This document shows positions 7,066 to 14,825 of a stretch of DNA of 18,294 nucleotides, in pieces (the stretch's first letter is position 1; each line of letters begins with the position of its first letter). The notes below the pieces were generated by a model. That model ran no database searches. It was given only the letters and a program-made list of their open reading frames with translations, and was not told where the DNA came from. The stretch is from CAYVQU01 sp964453155 (GTDB taxonomy: Bacteria; Chloroflexota; Anaerolineae; Anaerolineales; UBA11858), in assembly GCA_964453155.1 (NCBI GenBank), contig CAYVQU010000099.1, positions 1 to 18,294 on the forward strand, given 5' to 3'. The position numbers and the translations under genes are program-made.

Positions 7066-8847
7066 ATGAAAATCGGGGTTTATCTTAGCCTAATTACCAG
7101 CGTCTTTCTGGCCGGATGTGGTGGCATTGCTGCTCCTAAGATTGTTGAGCCAGAAACCCAGGCCGCAACCGCGACCGTCATAGTTCAACCCGAATCGGAG
7201 CGAAGTCTCCTGACGTCCACAGATCTATCAACAGGTTTTTCGTATTCTGCGCCCGTGGTCGAAGCGGCACTGACCCAACCCGAAGCTGCGACCCCGCCTC
7301 AATACACCTTTGAAGGTCGGTTGGAACTCCATTCTGAGGGCCAAAATGGGGAAATTGGGTACTTACGCGGTAGACGAGATATAGAGCCATTCTTACCCGA
7401 ATTCGATTTTGAATTTGTTCAACAGGATGGCTATCTGATCCCAGCGAAACGCGGCCTGATTGTCACCGAACACGAATATTGGAATTATTTCCTTGAACCG
7501 GGCCGCGTTTGGTCGGAACCTGGCGATGGGGACTATTCACGCGCGTCTTTTCCCTTCGCCCTCTCCTGGAAAGGGTCGAACGCCATCCACAATGGGACGA
7601 TGACCTTCCTGTTCAATGACGAAGAAATCTCCTCGGTCTGGTACCAGATTACGCAAGAAACCGGGATTGGCATCGCCGTCGATATGTGGGGTCTCCTCGA
7701 GGCCAGTTATCATTCAGAACCCCTCGCGGCGGCCGCCAAAATCAGAGCCGACTTCACTCAAGAATTAGTCGACCACTTTCCCACCAAACCCATTGCAGAT
7801 CTAGGCACGGATTATCCCCAGCTTGACATCTCCGCCTTCGGTCAAGGTGTAACACCGGAACGGCTGACCTGGTATGGGTTCGTCATCGACGGAGTCAATT
7901 ATGTTGGCGGGTGCCAAACCCGCTATGGCACTTACCCATATTGCGAATATATGCGCGCCCCCTCGTACTCCACGGCCAAATCCGCATTTGCGAGTGTGGC
8001 CCTGATGCGACTGGCCCAAAAATATGATCCGGCCGCGCCAGCCGCCCTGATCAAAGATTACGTCCCCGAAGCCGCGGCCAGCCCGGGCGATTGGAGCGCG
8101 GTCACCTTTGACGACACTCTCGACATGGCCACTGGTAATTTCAAAACATCGGCTTTTATGGTCGATGAAGAGCAATGGAACACCGATCCCTTCTGGTCGG
8201 AAGAATATTACGCGCCAAAAATTGCAGCGGCTTTCAACTGGCCGCACAGTGCCGAGCCCGGCACCACCTGGGTTTATCGAACTTTCGATACCTTCATCGT
8301 CACTCGGGCCATGCACAACTATCTACAGTCTTTCGCCGGTGAAAACGCGGATATTTATAATTTTGTTGTCGAGGACGTTTATCGCCCGCTCAAAATGGGA
8401 CCGGGGGTCTTCACAACCCTGCGAACCAAAGATAACCAGTGGCAGGGTCAGGCCTACGGCGGCTACGGGCAATGGTGGATCCCCGATGACCTGGCGAAAA
8501 TCACGACCCTGCTGAACGCAGATCAGGGTCAGATCGCTGGGGAACAAATTTTGCACCCCCAGGTCCTGGCAGCCGCCCTCCAGCATGATCCAGCCGATCG
8601 CGGGGTCCCCCGTGGTCGCGGGGGACGCTACAATAACGCGTTCTGGGCCGATTTATATCACCTGGCGGGTTGTAAAGTCTGGGTCCCCGAGATGTATGGG
8701 TACAGTGGGATTTTGGTTTCAATGATGCCTAATGGCACCAGTTACTACTACGCCAGCGACGGCGAGGAATTCGAATCACAGGCCGTCATTAAGGCCTCGC
8801 ATGATCTGCGGTCAATGTGCGGTAGTCCGGGGGACTCTGGTGAATGA
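7066..8847 (+). CDS. Serine beta-lactamase/PBP-like lipoprotein
   Basis: The product is 593 residues from the ATG at 7066; a GTG directly before it (7063) is an alternative start. AAGGA lies 9 bp upstream of the ATG. The signal ends in FLAGC (C18). Residues about 80-260 form an N-terminal region of unrecognised fold. From about 270 the protein follows the class C beta-lactamase/penicillin-binding pattern (PF00144): the catalytic S302-T-A-K305, a tyrosine motif at Y404 (YRTFDT, replacing YxN), and GYSG at 545-548 where KTG/HxG normally sits. Cysteines in GGCQTRYGTYPYCEY just before the Ser could form a disulfide. It is probably an esterase, amidase or peptidase on the outer face of the membrane; resistance function should not be assumed. 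Confidence 0.8.
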   Translation: MKIGVYLSLITSVFLAGCGGIAAPKIVEPETQAATATVIVQPESERSLLTSTDLSTGFSYSAPVVEAALTQPEAATPPQYTFEGRLELHSEGQNGEIGYLRGRRDIEPFLPEFDFEFVQQDGYLIPAKRGLIVTEHEYWNYFLEPGRVWSEPGDGDYSRASFPFALSWKGSNAIHNGTMTFLFNDEEISSVWYQITQETGIGIAVDMWGLLEASYHSEPLAAAAKIRADFTQELVDHFPTKPIADLGTDYPQLDISAFGQGVTPERLTWYGFVIDGVNYVGGCQTRYGTYPYCEYMRAPSYSTAKSAFASVALMRLAQKYDPAAPAALIKDYVPEAAASPGDWSAVTFDDTLDMATGNFKTSAFMVDEEQWNTDPFWSEEYYAPKIAAAFNWPHSAEPGTTWVYRTFDTFIVTRAMHNYLQSFAGENADIYNFVVEDVYRPLKMGPGVFTTLRTKDNQWQGQAYGGYGQWWIPDDLAKITTLLNADQGQIAGEQILHPQVLAAALQHDPADRGVPRGRGGRYNNAFWADLYHLAGCKVWVPEMYGYSGILVSMMPNGTSYYYASDGEEFESQAVIKASHDLRSMCGSPGDSGE

Positions 8848-8918
8848 ACTTGAAAGTTTGTAAACTGGTATCCAAAATGAAAACCTAAATTGCCCTGGAA
8901 GACTTTGTACCCAAGACA

Positions 8919-8951
8919 AGACCTTCCAGGTTTTTAAAACCTGGAAGGTCT
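8919..8951. repeat. 33-bp perfect palindrome
   Basis: AGACCTTCCAGGTTTT (8919-8934) and AAAACCTGGAAGGTCT (8936-8951) are exact reverse complements around a single T. A degraded third arm, CCTGGAAGACTT (8894-8905), could pair with the left arm instead. The element ends 21 bp before the next start codon. It resembles dispersed palindromic repeats and could also act as a terminator for the lipoprotein gene or as an attenuator. Confidence 0.7.
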
Positions 8952-8972
8952 GCAATTTATTAGGAGAAAAAA

Positions 8973-9953
8973 ATGGACACCCCCGGATTTCGTAAATATC
9001 TGACCAGCAAAGAACTTACAACTGACAAAATTACCGCGATAATTGACTTTGTCCAAACCTTCGAAACTTTTCTGGCTGGTGCAGTCCCCACCAAAGCAAA
9101 TACGACCGAATTTTCCGCTCAGATGGTCGCAGCCGGCACCAACACCCTCTCCAACTACTATGCCTTGCTCTATTATGCAAAATTTACCGCGAACGATGAC
9201 GTCTACATCGCCGTTTTAGACCTACTGGATGGCGGCGAAGCGCTGGAAAATCTTCATCAGCGGATTGGAGCAGTTCTCGGAAACGAAAAACAAGCGGCCA
9301 TTTTTGAGGGGTTGGAAGTTTCACCCTTGGGAACCCCCAATACCGAAAAAGTCATCACGAACCAAAAAATAATGACCCGCCTCGAAGATATCGGCTCCCC
9401 TGAAGAATGCGACCAAATCTTTGCCCACAGCTTACGGGATTTGGATGAGGCCTGGTACGCGGATGCCCAGAAATTATATGCCGACTGCGGTGATATCGAA
9501 GAATTTCTCGATAAAAATGCGCAGCACTTTATTGCTCATCTCGAAAAACTGCGGGGTGAAGGTGAGCTATTCTTCTCGCAAGAAATCACGGCTGAAGTGG
9601 TTGAATATGTGCGCTCGGAACCCCAGATCGCGCGCGGTTATGTAACGGGCAATATCCTTTACGAAGTCAAAATCCCCCACCAAACCAAAGAATTTTTGGC
9701 TGAGACCGATCCAGCCCAAAAACGCTATTACTACTGCCACTGCCCCTGGGTCAAAGAATCCCTCAAAAATGGAAAATCTGAAATCCCGCCGCGGTTCTGT
9801 GAGTGTTCGGCTGGTTTCCACAAAAAACGCTACGAACTCATTTTTGGCCAACCGCTGAAAGCCGAAATCATTGAGTCGGTGCTCAAAGGGGATGACTGGT
9901 GCAAGATCGCGATTCACTTACCAGCGGAAGCAGTTCCAGAGGCAATTGAATAA
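8973..9953 (+). CDS. Cysteine-rich cytoplasmic protein, DUF6144-like
   Basis: The 326-residue protein has no signal peptide or membrane segment. Residues 1-200 look helical with few motifs. The C-terminal third carries C255-H-C257-P, then C276-E-C278-SAGF, then SVLKGDDWC310-KIAIHLP. I recall this CHCP...CSAGF...LkGDd.C pattern from an uncharacterised family (DUF6144, recalled without a search). The last part also resembles the GD.C.f.I end of thiazoline-carboxylate hydrolase-like and V4R-like domains. The five cysteines in 255-310 suggest a metal or cofactor site. AGGAG before the ATG (8961-8965) gives a strong start. It follows a perfect palindrome and is convergent with the WD40 gene. Function unknown. 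Confidence 0.75.
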   Translation: MDTPGFRKYLTSKELTTDKITAIIDFVQTFETFLAGAVPTKANTTEFSAQMVAAGTNTLSNYYALLYYAKFTANDDVYIAVLDLLDGGEALENLHQRIGAVLGNEKQAAIFEGLEVSPLGTPNTEKVITNQKIMTRLEDIGSPEECDQIFAHSLRDLDEAWYADAQKLYADCGDIEEFLDKNAQHFIAHLEKLRGEGELFFSQEITAEVVEYVRSEPQIARGYVTGNILYEVKIPHQTKEFLAETDPAQKRYYYCHCPWVKESLKNGKSEIPPRFCECSAGFHKKRYELIFGQPLKAEIIESVLKGDDWCKIAIHLPAEAVPEAIE

Positions 9954-9978
9954 AAGCAGATTGGTGGATTAATATTTT

Positions 9979-10012
9979 GTAAAGCGTGCCTCTGGCCGGA
10001 GTCACACTTTAC
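9979..10012. terminator. Bidirectional hairpin between convergent genes
   Basis: GTAAAGCGTG (9979-9988) pairs with CACACTTTAC (10003-10012) at 9 of 10 positions, and the centre CTCTGGCCGGAG continues the dyad with one T-G pair. The whole 34-bp palindrome is centred on GGCC between the cysteine-rich gene and the convergent WD40 gene. It lacks a long U-tract on either strand, so its strength is uncertain. Confidence 0.55.
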
Positions 10013-10015
10013 GTT

Positions 10016-12019
10016 TCACGGCTCTATCCCGCTCACATCCCAAATTTTGATATTTGTATCCCGGCTGGCGGAGGCCAATACCTGTCCATCGGGGGAAAAT
10101 GCCACCCGGTTGACCCAATCGGTATGGCCGCCAAAAGTAGCAATTACCTCGCCAGTGGTCACCGCCCATAATTTTACCGAGTAATCTGAGCTGCCGGTCG
10201 CCAAGATGCTGCCGTCTGGGGAAAACGCCGCGCTGTGAACGCCGCCTTGATGTCCGACGAAGGTCTTTTGCAGCTCCCAGGTTTCAACTTCCCAGGTTTT
10301 GGCGGTACCGTCTTTGCTGGCGGAGGCCAGGGTGTGACCATCGGGCGAAAATGCTACCTGGAAAACCCAATCGGAGTGGCCCCGGCGTCGGTGGATTTCC
10401 TGGCGAGTAGCTAAATCCCATAAGACGATCTCCCCCATACTGCCGGAAGCCAAGCGAGTTCCATCAGGGGAAATGGCAATGGTCCAAATCGCCGCAGCTT
10501 GTTTCGGAAAGGTATAAACGACTTGCCCGGTTTCGACATTCCATAGTTTGATGGCAGCATCGCTGCCCGCGGAGGCCAGAATTTTCCCATCAGGGGAAAA
10601 AGCTAAGGATTTAACCGCGAAACCATGTCCCTCCAGGGTTTGGGTTTCCCATAAATAATCTGGCGTGACCTCCCACAACTTGATGCGTTTATTGGTATCG
10701 CCGGTCGCGACGCGGGTCCCATCCGGAGAATAGGCCACGTCGGTCACCGGATCGGGATGAGCGGGCACCGATTCAAGCAAATGCCCCAACTCCACATCCC
10801 AAACATTGACCATCAGATCATCACTGGCAGAAACCAACTTCCCGTTCGGGGCAAACGCTAGGGCATTAACAAACCGTTTGTGACTTTGGAGGGTGTGTAG
10901 CAAAGGATTGGCAGCCAAAATCCAATAATTGACCTGGCGATCATTCCCGCCGGAGGCCAGATACAGCCCATCCGGAGAAAATGTAACCGCGCTGACCTCC
11001 GCGGTATGCCCGTCCAGGCTGGAAATCAGCTGACCATTTTCGGTGGCTACCAGAGATATCGAATTATCTTTATTCGCCGAGGCCAGGAATAACCCATCGG
11101 GAGAAAATGCGATTTGATTGATCCAACCCCCAAAGTCATCCATGGTCCACCGGACTTGCCCTGAATAGATATCCCAAAATTTAACTTCTCGCCCGCTAAC
11201 CGTCGCGAGTTCCTGACTATCTGGGGTAAAAATGACCTGCCAGACGCCGCTGACAAAATCATCCAGGGTTATTATTTCTTCGCCGGTATCCGCGGCCCAC
11301 AATTTAGCTGTTTGATCCTGACTCGCGGTGGCAATCCATTTTCCATCGGGGGAAAACGCCACACTGCGAATACCATCCGTATGCCCCTCAAGGGTATAGA
11401 TCAATTTCCCGGAGCCCGCCTCCCAAATTTTTGCAATTTGGTCGCTGGCGGCCGAAGCCAGGTAATCACCATCTGGCGAAAATGCCACCGAGGTGACAAA
11501 CGCGGTGTGACCCAGCATCGACAACTCAGTTTCGCCCTCCAAAACCGACCAGACATGAATTGATCCATCCTCAAATCCGGCTGCCAACCAGCGGCTATCC
11601 GGCGAGAAAGACACGCTGCCGACCCCACCCCCACCGGGATCGAAAGTTTTCGCCTTTTGGCCGCTAACCGCATGTCGCAAGATGACTTTAGCATCGGTAC
11701 TACCCGAAGCGACCCACCGTCCATCTGCAGAATAAGTCACACTACTAACGGTATTGTAGTGACCCTGTAATGAAATTAGGGGGGCAATTTCTGCGGGGAA
11801 GTTGAAAGAAGTTGTCAATTCAGGGGCTGGCGTCCCAGTTGGGCGCGCAGTCGGCGAAGGGGCCGTTGTCGGCGTGTAGATCACCGCATCGATCGACTGC
11901 TTGACATCCTGAAAATACGACAAACTGGCGCAACCACTCAGCAAGCCCCCTAATCCGCTCAGCATAAAACCGATCAGCGCCCAATTCAAAAACGTGCGAA
12001 AGCGCGCAAATGCGTTCAT
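10016..12019 (-). CDS. WD40-repeat lipoprotein (14 repeats)
   Basis: The 667-residue protein has a lipoprotein signal ending in LLSGC (C30), a Thr/Pro/Ala linker to about residue 80, and then 14 WD40 repeats to the end. Most carry the V.SVAFSPDG..LAS.S.D..IKLW pattern, and about half have the GH pair at the repeat start; repeats 5 and 6 have DDF there instead. Fourteen repeats would make two seven-bladed propellers. The anchor places them outside the cytoplasmic membrane, so this is a secreted scaffold or binding protein. No enzymatic domain is present. AAAGGAG lies 6 bp before the ATG. It has its own gap from the carboxylase operon upstream and is convergent with the cysteine-rich gene. Repeats are well diverged at DNA level. 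Partner unknown. Confidence 0.93.
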   Translation of the reverse strand: MNAFARFRTFLNWALIGFMLSGLGGLLSGCASLSYFQDVKQSIDAVIYTPTTAPSPTARPTGTPAPELTTSFNFPAEIAPLISLQGHYNTVSSVTYSADGRWVASGSTDAKVILRHAVSGQKAKTFDPGGGGVGSVSFSPDSRWLAAGFEDGSIHVWSVLEGETELSMLGHTAFVTSVAFSPDGDYLASAASDQIAKIWEAGSGKLIYTLEGHTDGIRSVAFSPDGKWIATASQDQTAKLWAADTGEEIITLDDFVSGVWQVIFTPDSQELATVSGREVKFWDIYSGQVRWTMDDFGGWINQIAFSPDGLFLASANKDNSISLVATENGQLISSLDGHTAEVSAVTFSPDGLYLASGGNDRQVNYWILAANPLLHTLQSHKRFVNALAFAPNGKLVSASDDLMVNVWDVELGHLLESVPAHPDPVTDVAYSPDGTRVATGDTNKRIKLWEVTPDYLWETQTLEGHGFAVKSLAFSPDGKILASAGSDAAIKLWNVETGQVVYTFPKQAAAIWTIAISPDGTRLASGSMGEIVLWDLATRQEIHRRRGHSDWVFQVAFSPDGHTLASASKDGTAKTWEVETWELQKTFVGHQGGVHSAAFSPDGSILATGSSDYSVKLWAVTTGEVIATFGGHTDWVNRVAFSPDGQVLASASRDTNIKIWDVSGIEP

Positions 12020-12080
12020 CCCATTCTCCTTTACTCGTAGTTTGATTATATCAGCGAGATAAGGGAGAAGCAGGGGAGTT

Positions 12081-12160
12081 AGTTTGATCGTTAGTTTGTT
12101 GGTTTGGTGGTTGGTTTGTGGGTAAGATACAAACTAGCCAACCATCCAACTAATCAAACT
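12081..12160 (-). repeat. TTGG-rich imperfect inverted repeat after BCCP gene
   Basis: AGTTTGAT at 12081-12088 is complementary to ATCAAACT at 12153-12160, and the intervening TTAGTTTGTTGGTTTGG tract pairs imperfectly with CCAACCATCCAACTA near the right arm. The right arm overlaps the last codons of the biotin carrier gene. It could act as a terminator for that operon. The TTGG/TTTG iteration looks like a dispersed intergenic repeat. Confidence 0.45.
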
Positions 12161-12563
12161 GAACCAACACATCCCCCTCCATGACTTGCTGGCCATTGTG
12201 AACAGGGAGCCCCGCGATGCGCCCGGCGAACGGGGAGCGGATCACGTTCTTCATCTTCATCGCTTCCAGGATACACAGCGCCTGACCTTGAACCACATCT
12301 TGACCGACTGCCACATTCACCTGGAAAATTACGCCCGGGATCGGTGCCAGAATAACATCGGAAGCCAACCCTTGATAGCGTTGATCGTTGTCAGAGGCAG
12401 TAGGGGCAGTTGTTTTTACCGCAGGTTTGGCCTGAAAAGGCACCTCGCCCTCCGGCCAGACTTCAAAGGTTTCACCCGCGACCGTAGCGGTTACGGGGCG
12501 AGTGTAGAGGTCGCCAACTTCGACTTCATAGGACTGGCCATCAATCTTGACTGTTATCTTCAT
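12150..12563 (-). CDS. Biotin carboxyl carrier protein of acyl-CoA carboxylase
   Basis: The 137-residue protein has the usual two parts. An N-terminal region (1-40) has the MKITVKIDGQSYEVEV start common in carriers of propionyl-CoA carboxylase and decarboxylase type, followed by an Ala/Pro/Thr linker (41-60). The biotinyl domain (68-137) holds EAMKM with K103 as the biotinylated Lys, and the APIPG and MEGDVLV flanks. It moves carboxyl groups from biotin carboxylase to the carboxyltransferase encoded upstream. The start overlaps the stop of the small upstream gene in an ATGA arrangement, so they are coupled. The carrier is a free protein: no biotin carboxylase domain is fused to it and none is in the window. 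Confidence 0.93.
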   Translation of the reverse strand: MKITVKIDGQSYEVEVGDLYTRPVTATVAGETFEVWPEGEVPFQAKPAVKTTAPTASDNDQRYQGLASDVILAPIPGVIFQVNVAVGQDVVQGQALCILEAMKMKNVIRSPFAGRIAGLPVHNGQQVMEGDVLVQFD

Positions 12564-12757
12564 CTGACATCGCCTCGGGTACTATGAATGTTGGATCGCA
12601 AAACCGCTTGCCAGGCGCTCACGACCACTCGGTCTGGGATGGGAAACTCACGGATCGTATTACGCTCCGTCTCCAAAGCTAACGCCACCCCCACAGCTGC
12701 CACAGCCACCCGTTTTCTACGCTCTATTTCATGATTCTTGATGTTTTTTGATTCCAT
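12560..12757 (-). CDS. Small acyl-CoA carboxylase-associated protein
   Basis: This 65-residue basic, Ala/Val-rich protein has RRKRVAVAAVGVALALETE in the middle and SAWQAVLRSN near the end. Similar small proteins (an AxAAAVAL helix, then a W..A.R motif) occur beside carboxyltransferase and biotin carrier genes in other bacteria, where they are taken as epsilon/gamma-like accessory subunits; I have not checked this by search. Its stop overlaps the carrier start by 4 bp (ATGA), good evidence that it is real. ATG at 12757 is preferred over ATG at 12763 because AGGT lies 7 bp before it. The hydrophobic run is short, so membrane insertion is doubtful. Confidence 0.65.
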   Translation of the reverse strand: MESKNIKNHEIERRKRVAVAAVGVALALETERNTIREFPIPDRVVVSAWQAVLRSNIHSTRGDVR

Positions 12758-12784
12758 TATCATTACCTAATGTGTTGCAGGTTG

Positions 12785-12994
12785 GAAGTTACTGGTTAAT
12801 AGCTGGTTGACTAACAAGCCTTTTAAATTCCACCGCAAAGTCGCTGAGAACTCTGAGAATCTATCAGTTTTCTAGAGAGAAACTCTGTGAACTCTGCGTC
12901 TCAGCGGTGAAGAAGTTAAATTTTCAGTCAATCAGGGTTAATAGACTTGCTCTCCAACATTACCAAGAACTGGCTACCTTCAACCTGTAACTTC
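12785..12994. other. Inverted-repeat-bounded segment inside carboxylase operon
   Basis: GAAGTTACTGGTT at 12785-12797 and AACCTGTAACTTC at 12982-12994 match as an inverted pair at 12 of 13 positions. They enclose a 210-bp segment without a gene; the right end runs into the stop codon of the carboxyltransferase gene. The segment contains the nested palindrome listed separately. It may be a small non-autonomous element. Target-site duplication is not evident. Confidence 0.4.
12831..12909. repeat. 79-bp imperfect palindromic repeat
   Basis: CACCGC (12831-12836) and GCGGTG (12904-12909) are complementary ends. Inside, the arms agree in the framework CACCGC..AG.CGC.GAG..C.C.GAG..TCT with mismatches between conserved blocks. 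The right arm, CTCTGTGAACTCTGCGTCTC, resembles the CTCTGTG/CTCTGCGTC dispersed repeats common in bacterial intergenic DNA. It would form a long imperfect hairpin in the carboxylase transcript. Confidence 0.6.
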
Positions 12995-14546
12995 ATACGG
13001 GGATATTCCCATGTTTACGGGGTGGATGGTCGGCATACTTATCGCGTAAGGCCGCCAACGAAGCAATAATTTTCGGGCGGGTCTCGCGCGGCTCGATGAC
13101 ATCATCCACATAGCCATTTTTGGCCGCATAGTACGGATTATTGAATTTCTGACGATAGTCTTCAACCAGTTCGGCGCGCAATTCTTCGGGATTCTCAGCC
13201 GCAGCGATTTTGCGACCATGGAGAATATTGACCGCCCCCTCGGCCCCCATTACCGCGATCTCGGCGCTCGGCCAGGCATAGGTCACATCGGTGCCGAGAT
13301 ATTTGCTGCCCATAACAACATATGCCCCCCCATAAGCTTTGCGGGTGATGATCGTAATTTTTGGGACGGTGGCCTCGGCGTAAGCATACAGCACCTTGGC
13401 ACCGTGTCGGATGATGCCGCGGTGTTCCTGTCCAACCCCAGGAAGGAAACCGGGCGAATCAACGAAGGTCACCAGGGGGATATTGAAACAGTCACACATC
13501 CGCACAAAACGCGAAATTTTGTCGGAAGCATCAATGTCAATGACCCCGGCAAGTTCGTCTGGTTCTTGGGCCACAATCCCAACGCTGTTGCCACCAATCC
13601 GGGCCAGACCAACCACCGCACTTTTCGCCCAGGCCGGTTGAATTTCCATAAATGAATTCGCATCAGCAATATGTTCGATAACCGCATGCATATTGTAGGG
13701 AATCGTCGGGTCCATCGGGACGATGGTGTTGAGGGCGGCGTCCATTCGCAATTCACGATCTTCACTGGGGTGAAAAGGTGGGTTCTCAACATTATTAGCG
13801 GGGAAATACCCCAAGGCAGTCCGGCAGAGTTCCAGAGCTTCCTGTTCGGTTTTGGTTGCCATATGGGCGGTGCCGCTGAGGCCCATGTGGACGGCCGTCC
13901 CACCTAAAGATTCGTGATCAACTTCTTCACCAGTAACGGCTTTTATGACCTGCGGGCCCGTGATGAACATATAAGAGTGATTCTCCACCATGATAATTAA
14001 ATCGGTGATGGCAGGAGAATAAGCCGCCCCCCCGGCACAGGGGCCCAGCATGACACTGATTTGGGGCACTACCCCCGAATACCGGGCGTTCCGCCGGAAA
14101 ATTTCGGCATAGCCGCCTAAAGATTTCACACCTTCCTGAATTCGGGCACCGCCTGAGTCGATCAACCCAATGATGGGCGACCCATTCCGCACGGCCAAAT
14201 CCATCACCCGGCAAATTTTACGACTCTGCATCATGCTCAGAGTGCCACCATAGACGGTGAAATCCTGGGCGTACATGTAAACCGTGCGGCCTTCAATTTG
14301 CCCATACCCGGTAACCACCCCATCGCCGAGATATTCTTCCGAGGTGGGGTCCATCTCGTCGCTGGGGCGCGTGATAAAGGGTTCCAACTCATGGAAAGTT
14401 CCGGGATCGAGTAAAAAGTGCAGGCGTTCCCGAGCTGTCAGTTTACCTTTGGCATGCTGGCGCGCAATCCTATGTTCGCCACCCCCCTGGCGCGCTTTGG
14501 CTCGCATTTTCCGGAGTTCGAGAATTCGAGGATCTTCAGATGTCAT
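12993..14546 (-). CDS. Acyl-CoA carboxylase carboxyltransferase subunit (PccB/MmdA type)
   Basis: The 517-residue protein matches full-length PccB/MmdA carboxyltransferases, with both crotonase-like halves. Recognisable sites are the N-terminal KGKLTARERL, the first oxyanion loop in DSGGARIQEGV (about 130-140), GPCAGGAAYSPA, and in the second half DSPGFLPGVGQEHRGIIRHGAK, RKAYGGAYVVMGSK and WPSAEIAVMGAEGAVNI. It transfers the carboxyl group between biotin and an acyl-CoA, probably propionyl-CoA/methylmalonyl-CoA. Val410 lies where, as I recall, actinobacterial PccB has a specificity-setting Asp, so the substrate is not settled. AAGGA lies 9 bp before the ATG. The small protein and the carrier follow on the same strand after a 235-bp gap; biotin carboxylase must come from elsewhere. 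Confidence 0.94.
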   Translation of the reverse strand: MTSEDPRILELRKMRAKARQGGGEHRIARQHAKGKLTARERLHFLLDPGTFHELEPFITRPSDEMDPTSEEYLGDGVVTGYGQIEGRTVYMYAQDFTVYGGTLSMMQSRKICRVMDLAVRNGSPIIGLIDSGGARIQEGVKSLGGYAEIFRRNARYSGVVPQISVMLGPCAGGAAYSPAITDLIIMVENHSYMFITGPQVIKAVTGEEVDHESLGGTAVHMGLSGTAHMATKTEQEALELCRTALGYFPANNVENPPFHPSEDRELRMDAALNTIVPMDPTIPYNMHAVIEHIADANSFMEIQPAWAKSAVVGLARIGGNSVGIVAQEPDELAGVIDIDASDKISRFVRMCDCFNIPLVTFVDSPGFLPGVGQEHRGIIRHGAKVLYAYAEATVPKITIITRKAYGGAYVVMGSKYLGTDVTYAWPSAEIAVMGAEGAVNILHGRKIAAAENPEELRAELVEDYRQKFNNPYYAAKNGYVDDVIEPRETRPKIIASLAALRDKYADHPPRKHGNIPV

Positions 14547-14776
14547 TCTTTTTCCTTGTTGGTAATATTTCGTCAGTGGAGCGCGGATGACGTGAATATG
14601 GCAAATTTCTGCAGGTTCTAATGTAAATTTGCGTAAGCCTTGTAGCTTCAGCGTCAGCTACCTTCCCTGGCAAATGATATTCGAAATTCCTATCAAATTC
14701 TCCCAAAATGCCCACCTGGGCATAAAGTGACACCACTACATCTTCACCATTGGGAATTCTTGAGAATTGGCTATCC

Positions 14777-14795
14777 ATTGTATAAGCGGTACAAT
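14777..14795. promoter_or_regulatory. Dyad in divergent promoter region
   Basis: ATTGTA and TACAAT (14777-14782, 14790-14795) form a 6-bp dyad with a 7-bp spacer. TATAAG (14781-14786) on the plus strand and TACAAT on the minus strand (complement of 14777-14782) could be -10 elements for the divergent LysM and carboxyltransferase genes. TTGAGA at 14760-14765 is a possible plus-strand -35, but the spacing is only 15 bp. The rest of 14547-14776 shows no site I can support. Confidence 0.3.
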
Positions 14796-14825
14796 CCTTG
14801 CACCCCTCAAAGAATTTAGGGTAGA

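Noticed and set aside
7801..8316. 171-codon minus-strand frame opposite the serine hydrolase
   Set aside because: It is a shadow: the plus strand carries SxxK and other family motifs throughout the same bases.
10100..11800. Periodic repeats of about 120 bp suggesting a tandem DNA repeat or CRISPR-like array
   Set aside because: The period is the WD40 repeat unit; DNA copies are diverged and only the SPDG-type codons recur. There are no spacers.
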